A stretch of 64,000 nucleotides of DNA from CAJQLB01 sp905479065 (lineage in GTDB: Bacteria > Bacteroidota > Bacteroidia > Flavobacteriales > Flavobacteriaceae), in NCBI GenBank assembly GCA_943846735.1, contig OX044364.1:1674001-1738000 (forward strand), in the 5' to 3' direction. The notes beneath the pieces were generated by a model. It made no database searches and had not been told where the DNA came from. It saw only the letters and a list, made by a program, of their open reading frames with translations. Below are positions 62,800 through 64,000 of this stretch, piece by piece. A program made the translations under genes and the position numbers. Positions within the stretch are counted from its first letter, which is position 1. Each line of letters begins with the position of its first letter.

Positions 62800-63960
62800 T
62801 TACAGCGTCCCTCTATTGGCTTGCTCACGCTCAATTGACTCAAACAAAGCTTTAAAGTTTCCCGCACCAAAACCTCGAGCTCCCATTCTCTGAATAATTT
62901 CAAAAAATAAGGTAGGCCTATCTTCAACCGGTTTCGTAAAAATTTGAAGCAAGTATCCCTCCTCGTCAGCATCTACTAAGATTGATAATTTTTGAAGTTC
63001 TTTGATGTCTTCGTTCATGATATCCATATGCTCACCTAGACGCTCAGGAATACCGTCATAATAGGCTTGGGGAGGCGGCGGTAAAAACTCAACCCCTCTA
63101 CTTTTTAATTGTGCAACAGTCTTGATAATATCATCTGTTGCAACTGCAATATGCTGAACACCTGACCCTTCATAAAAATCTAAATATTCTTCAATTTGTG
63201 ATTTTTTAGCTGCCTTTGCCGGTTCATTAATTGGAAATTTTATTCTACCGTTACCATTACTCATTACTTTACTCATCAAGGCAGAGTACTCCGTGTGTAT
63301 TTGTTTGTCATCAAATGATAAAAAATTAACAAAACCCATGACATCTTCATACCACTTAACCCATGTGTCCATTTGATTCCACCCAACATTACCAACCATA
63401 TGATCTATATATTTTAAGCCAACTGATTCAGGATTATAATCAGATGTCCATGGCACAAATCCGGGCTTAAACACTCCTTTATAATTCTTTCGTTCAATAA
63501 ACATATGAACTGTCTCTCCGTACGTGTAAATTCCTGCCTCAATAAACTCTCCATGCTCGTCATTCCTTACCATTGGCTCCATATACGAACGTGCTCCTCT
63601 TTTTATAGTCTCTTGGTATGATTTACGAGCATCATCCACCCACAAAGCAATCACTTTAACACCATCACCATGCTTTACGATATGGTCATTTATCGACGAC
63701 TTACTATTTAACGGTGTTGTTAAGACCAACTTTATCTTGTCTTGTTTCAAAACATAACTCACAGAATCTCTTGAGCCAGTCTCAAGACCCTGATAAGCAT
63801 AAGATTGAAAGCCAAATGCCGTTTTATAAAAATGTGCAGATTGTTTCGCATTACCTACATAAAATTCTACATAATCGGTACCTAATAATGGTAAAAAATC
63901 TTGAGCACCTTCAAAGATTTTTTCTAAACCGTAATTTACTGATTTTAATTGTTCGCTCAT
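62800..63960 (-). CDS. hppD: 4-hydroxyphenylpyruvate dioxygenase
   Basis: A 386-residue non-heme iron dioxygenase of tyrosine catabolism, making homogentisate from 4-hydroxyphenylpyruvate. Iron ligands are His187 (KYIDHMVGNV), His270 (SGVQHIAVATDD) and Glu354 (LFFEIIQRMGARGFGAGNFKALFESIE). The family-typical SRGVEFLPPPPQAYYD and EDRPTLFFE are present. Separated from the DUF3108 gene by a terminator. The upstream gene ends 12 bases before its start and is probably in the same operon. Confidence 0.96.
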   Translation of the reverse strand: MSEQLKSVNYGLEKIFEGAQDFLPLLGTDYVEFYVGNAKQSAHFYKTAFGFQSYAYQGLETGSRDSVSYVLKQDKIKLVLTTPLNSKSSINDHIVKHGDGVKVIALWVDDARKSYQETIKRGARSYMEPMVRNDEHGEFIEAGIYTYGETVHMFIERKNYKGVFKPGFVPWTSDYNPESVGLKYIDHMVGNVGWNQMDTWVKWYEDVMGFVNFLSFDDKQIHTEYSALMSKVMSNGNGRIKFPINEPAKAAKKSQIEEYLDFYEGSGVQHIAVATDDIIKTVAQLKSRGVEFLPPPPQAYYDGIPERLGEHMDIMNEDIKELQKLSILVDADEEGYLLQIFTKPVEDRPTLFFEIIQRMGARGFGAGNFKALFESIEREQANRGTL

Positions 63961-63972
63961 TTACAAAAAGTT

Positions 63973-64000
63973 TTATTCTAGCCAAGATTTGTAGTAATCT
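63973..64000 (-). CDS. C-terminal codons of the gene upstream of hppD (possibly homogentisate dioxygenase)
   Basis: On the minus strand the window edge reads DYYKSWLE followed by TAA (63973-63975). The stop is 12 bases before the hppD ATG, consistent with the end of a cotranscribed gene. Homogentisate 1,2-dioxygenase is the usual neighbour of hppD in flavobacteria, but nine codons cannot prove identity. Confidence 0.35.

Noticed and set aside
1..64000. Search for CRISPR arrays, toxin-antitoxin or defence genes, transposases, integrases, tRNA or rRNA
   Set aside because: No direct-repeat arrays, mobile-element proteins or tRNA cloverleaf-like stretches were seen; nearly all sequence is occupied by conserved core genes.

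Overview
The window is a gene-dense, AT-rich chromosomal segment from a gliding-type member of the Bacteroidota, almost certainly family Flavobacteriaceae. The evidence is: gliding/type IX secretion genes gldD and gldE, a large secreted protein with a type A T9SS C-terminal sorting domain, a SprA-like outer-membrane protein, SusD-less TonB-dependent receptors, a one-cytochrome (B-type) succinate dehydrogenase, a full SUF iron-sulfur operon, and promoters of the Bacteroidota form (TTTG, about 20 bases, TAnnTTTG). Start codons generally lack Shine-Dalgarno sequences. I see no phage, insertion sequence, CRISPR array, rRNA or tRNA, and no gap over 300 bases between genes. The segment reads as conserved core genome.

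Layout. 1-1622: tail of an unknown gene, then an EamA exporter and a small outer-membrane protein. 1692-5155 (minus): mutY-ssb-gldE-gldD, linking DNA maintenance with gliding/secretion. 5288-7444 (plus): HU, a 29-residue very basic mini-protein, and an RNase G/E lacking the usual zinc-link cysteines, behind a structured leader. 7552-10490 (minus): aldo/keto reductase, OmpA lipoprotein, exonuclease III. 10612-14442 (plus): SprA-related outer-membrane protein plus a small secreted partner. 14474-18199 (minus): 1241-residue T9SS cargo with two P-domains. 18376-26317: glycyl-tRNA synthetase, ComF, an Ig-like lipoprotein, an omega-amidase and a glutamine-type aminotransferase, a GNAT enzyme and aminopeptidase P. 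26506-36339: sortilin-like protein, sdhCAB, M28 peptidase, BrnQ, an alpha/beta hydrolase and a small Cys/His protein. 36381-37433: thiL.

37635-47368 (plus): SUF operon (sufA-like, B, C, D, S, E, T) with two unrelated small lipoproteins inserted, continuing into HMG-CoA synthase, DUF2480 and DUF3078. 47425-57812: hflX, a small membrane protein, a TonB receptor/DUF5689 lipoprotein pair divergent from a secreted endonuclease/exonuclease/phosphatase protein, a small four-helix membrane protein and a second TonB receptor. 57977-64000 (minus): DUF3108-tryptophan dioxygenase-M23 peptidase-pgi cluster, 4-hydroxyphenylpyruvate dioxygenase and the last codons of its upstream neighbour.

Functionally, SUF supplies clusters for MutY and SdhB found here; the aminotransferase and omega-amidase can form one glutamine-driven transamination route; tryptophan and tyrosine catabolic dioxygenases are neighbours. 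No obviously undescribed multi-gene system stands out. The best leads are the TonB receptor/DUF5689/nuclease locus, the SprA-like two-gene unit, the mini-protein next to the RNase, and the lipoproteins inside the SUF operon.
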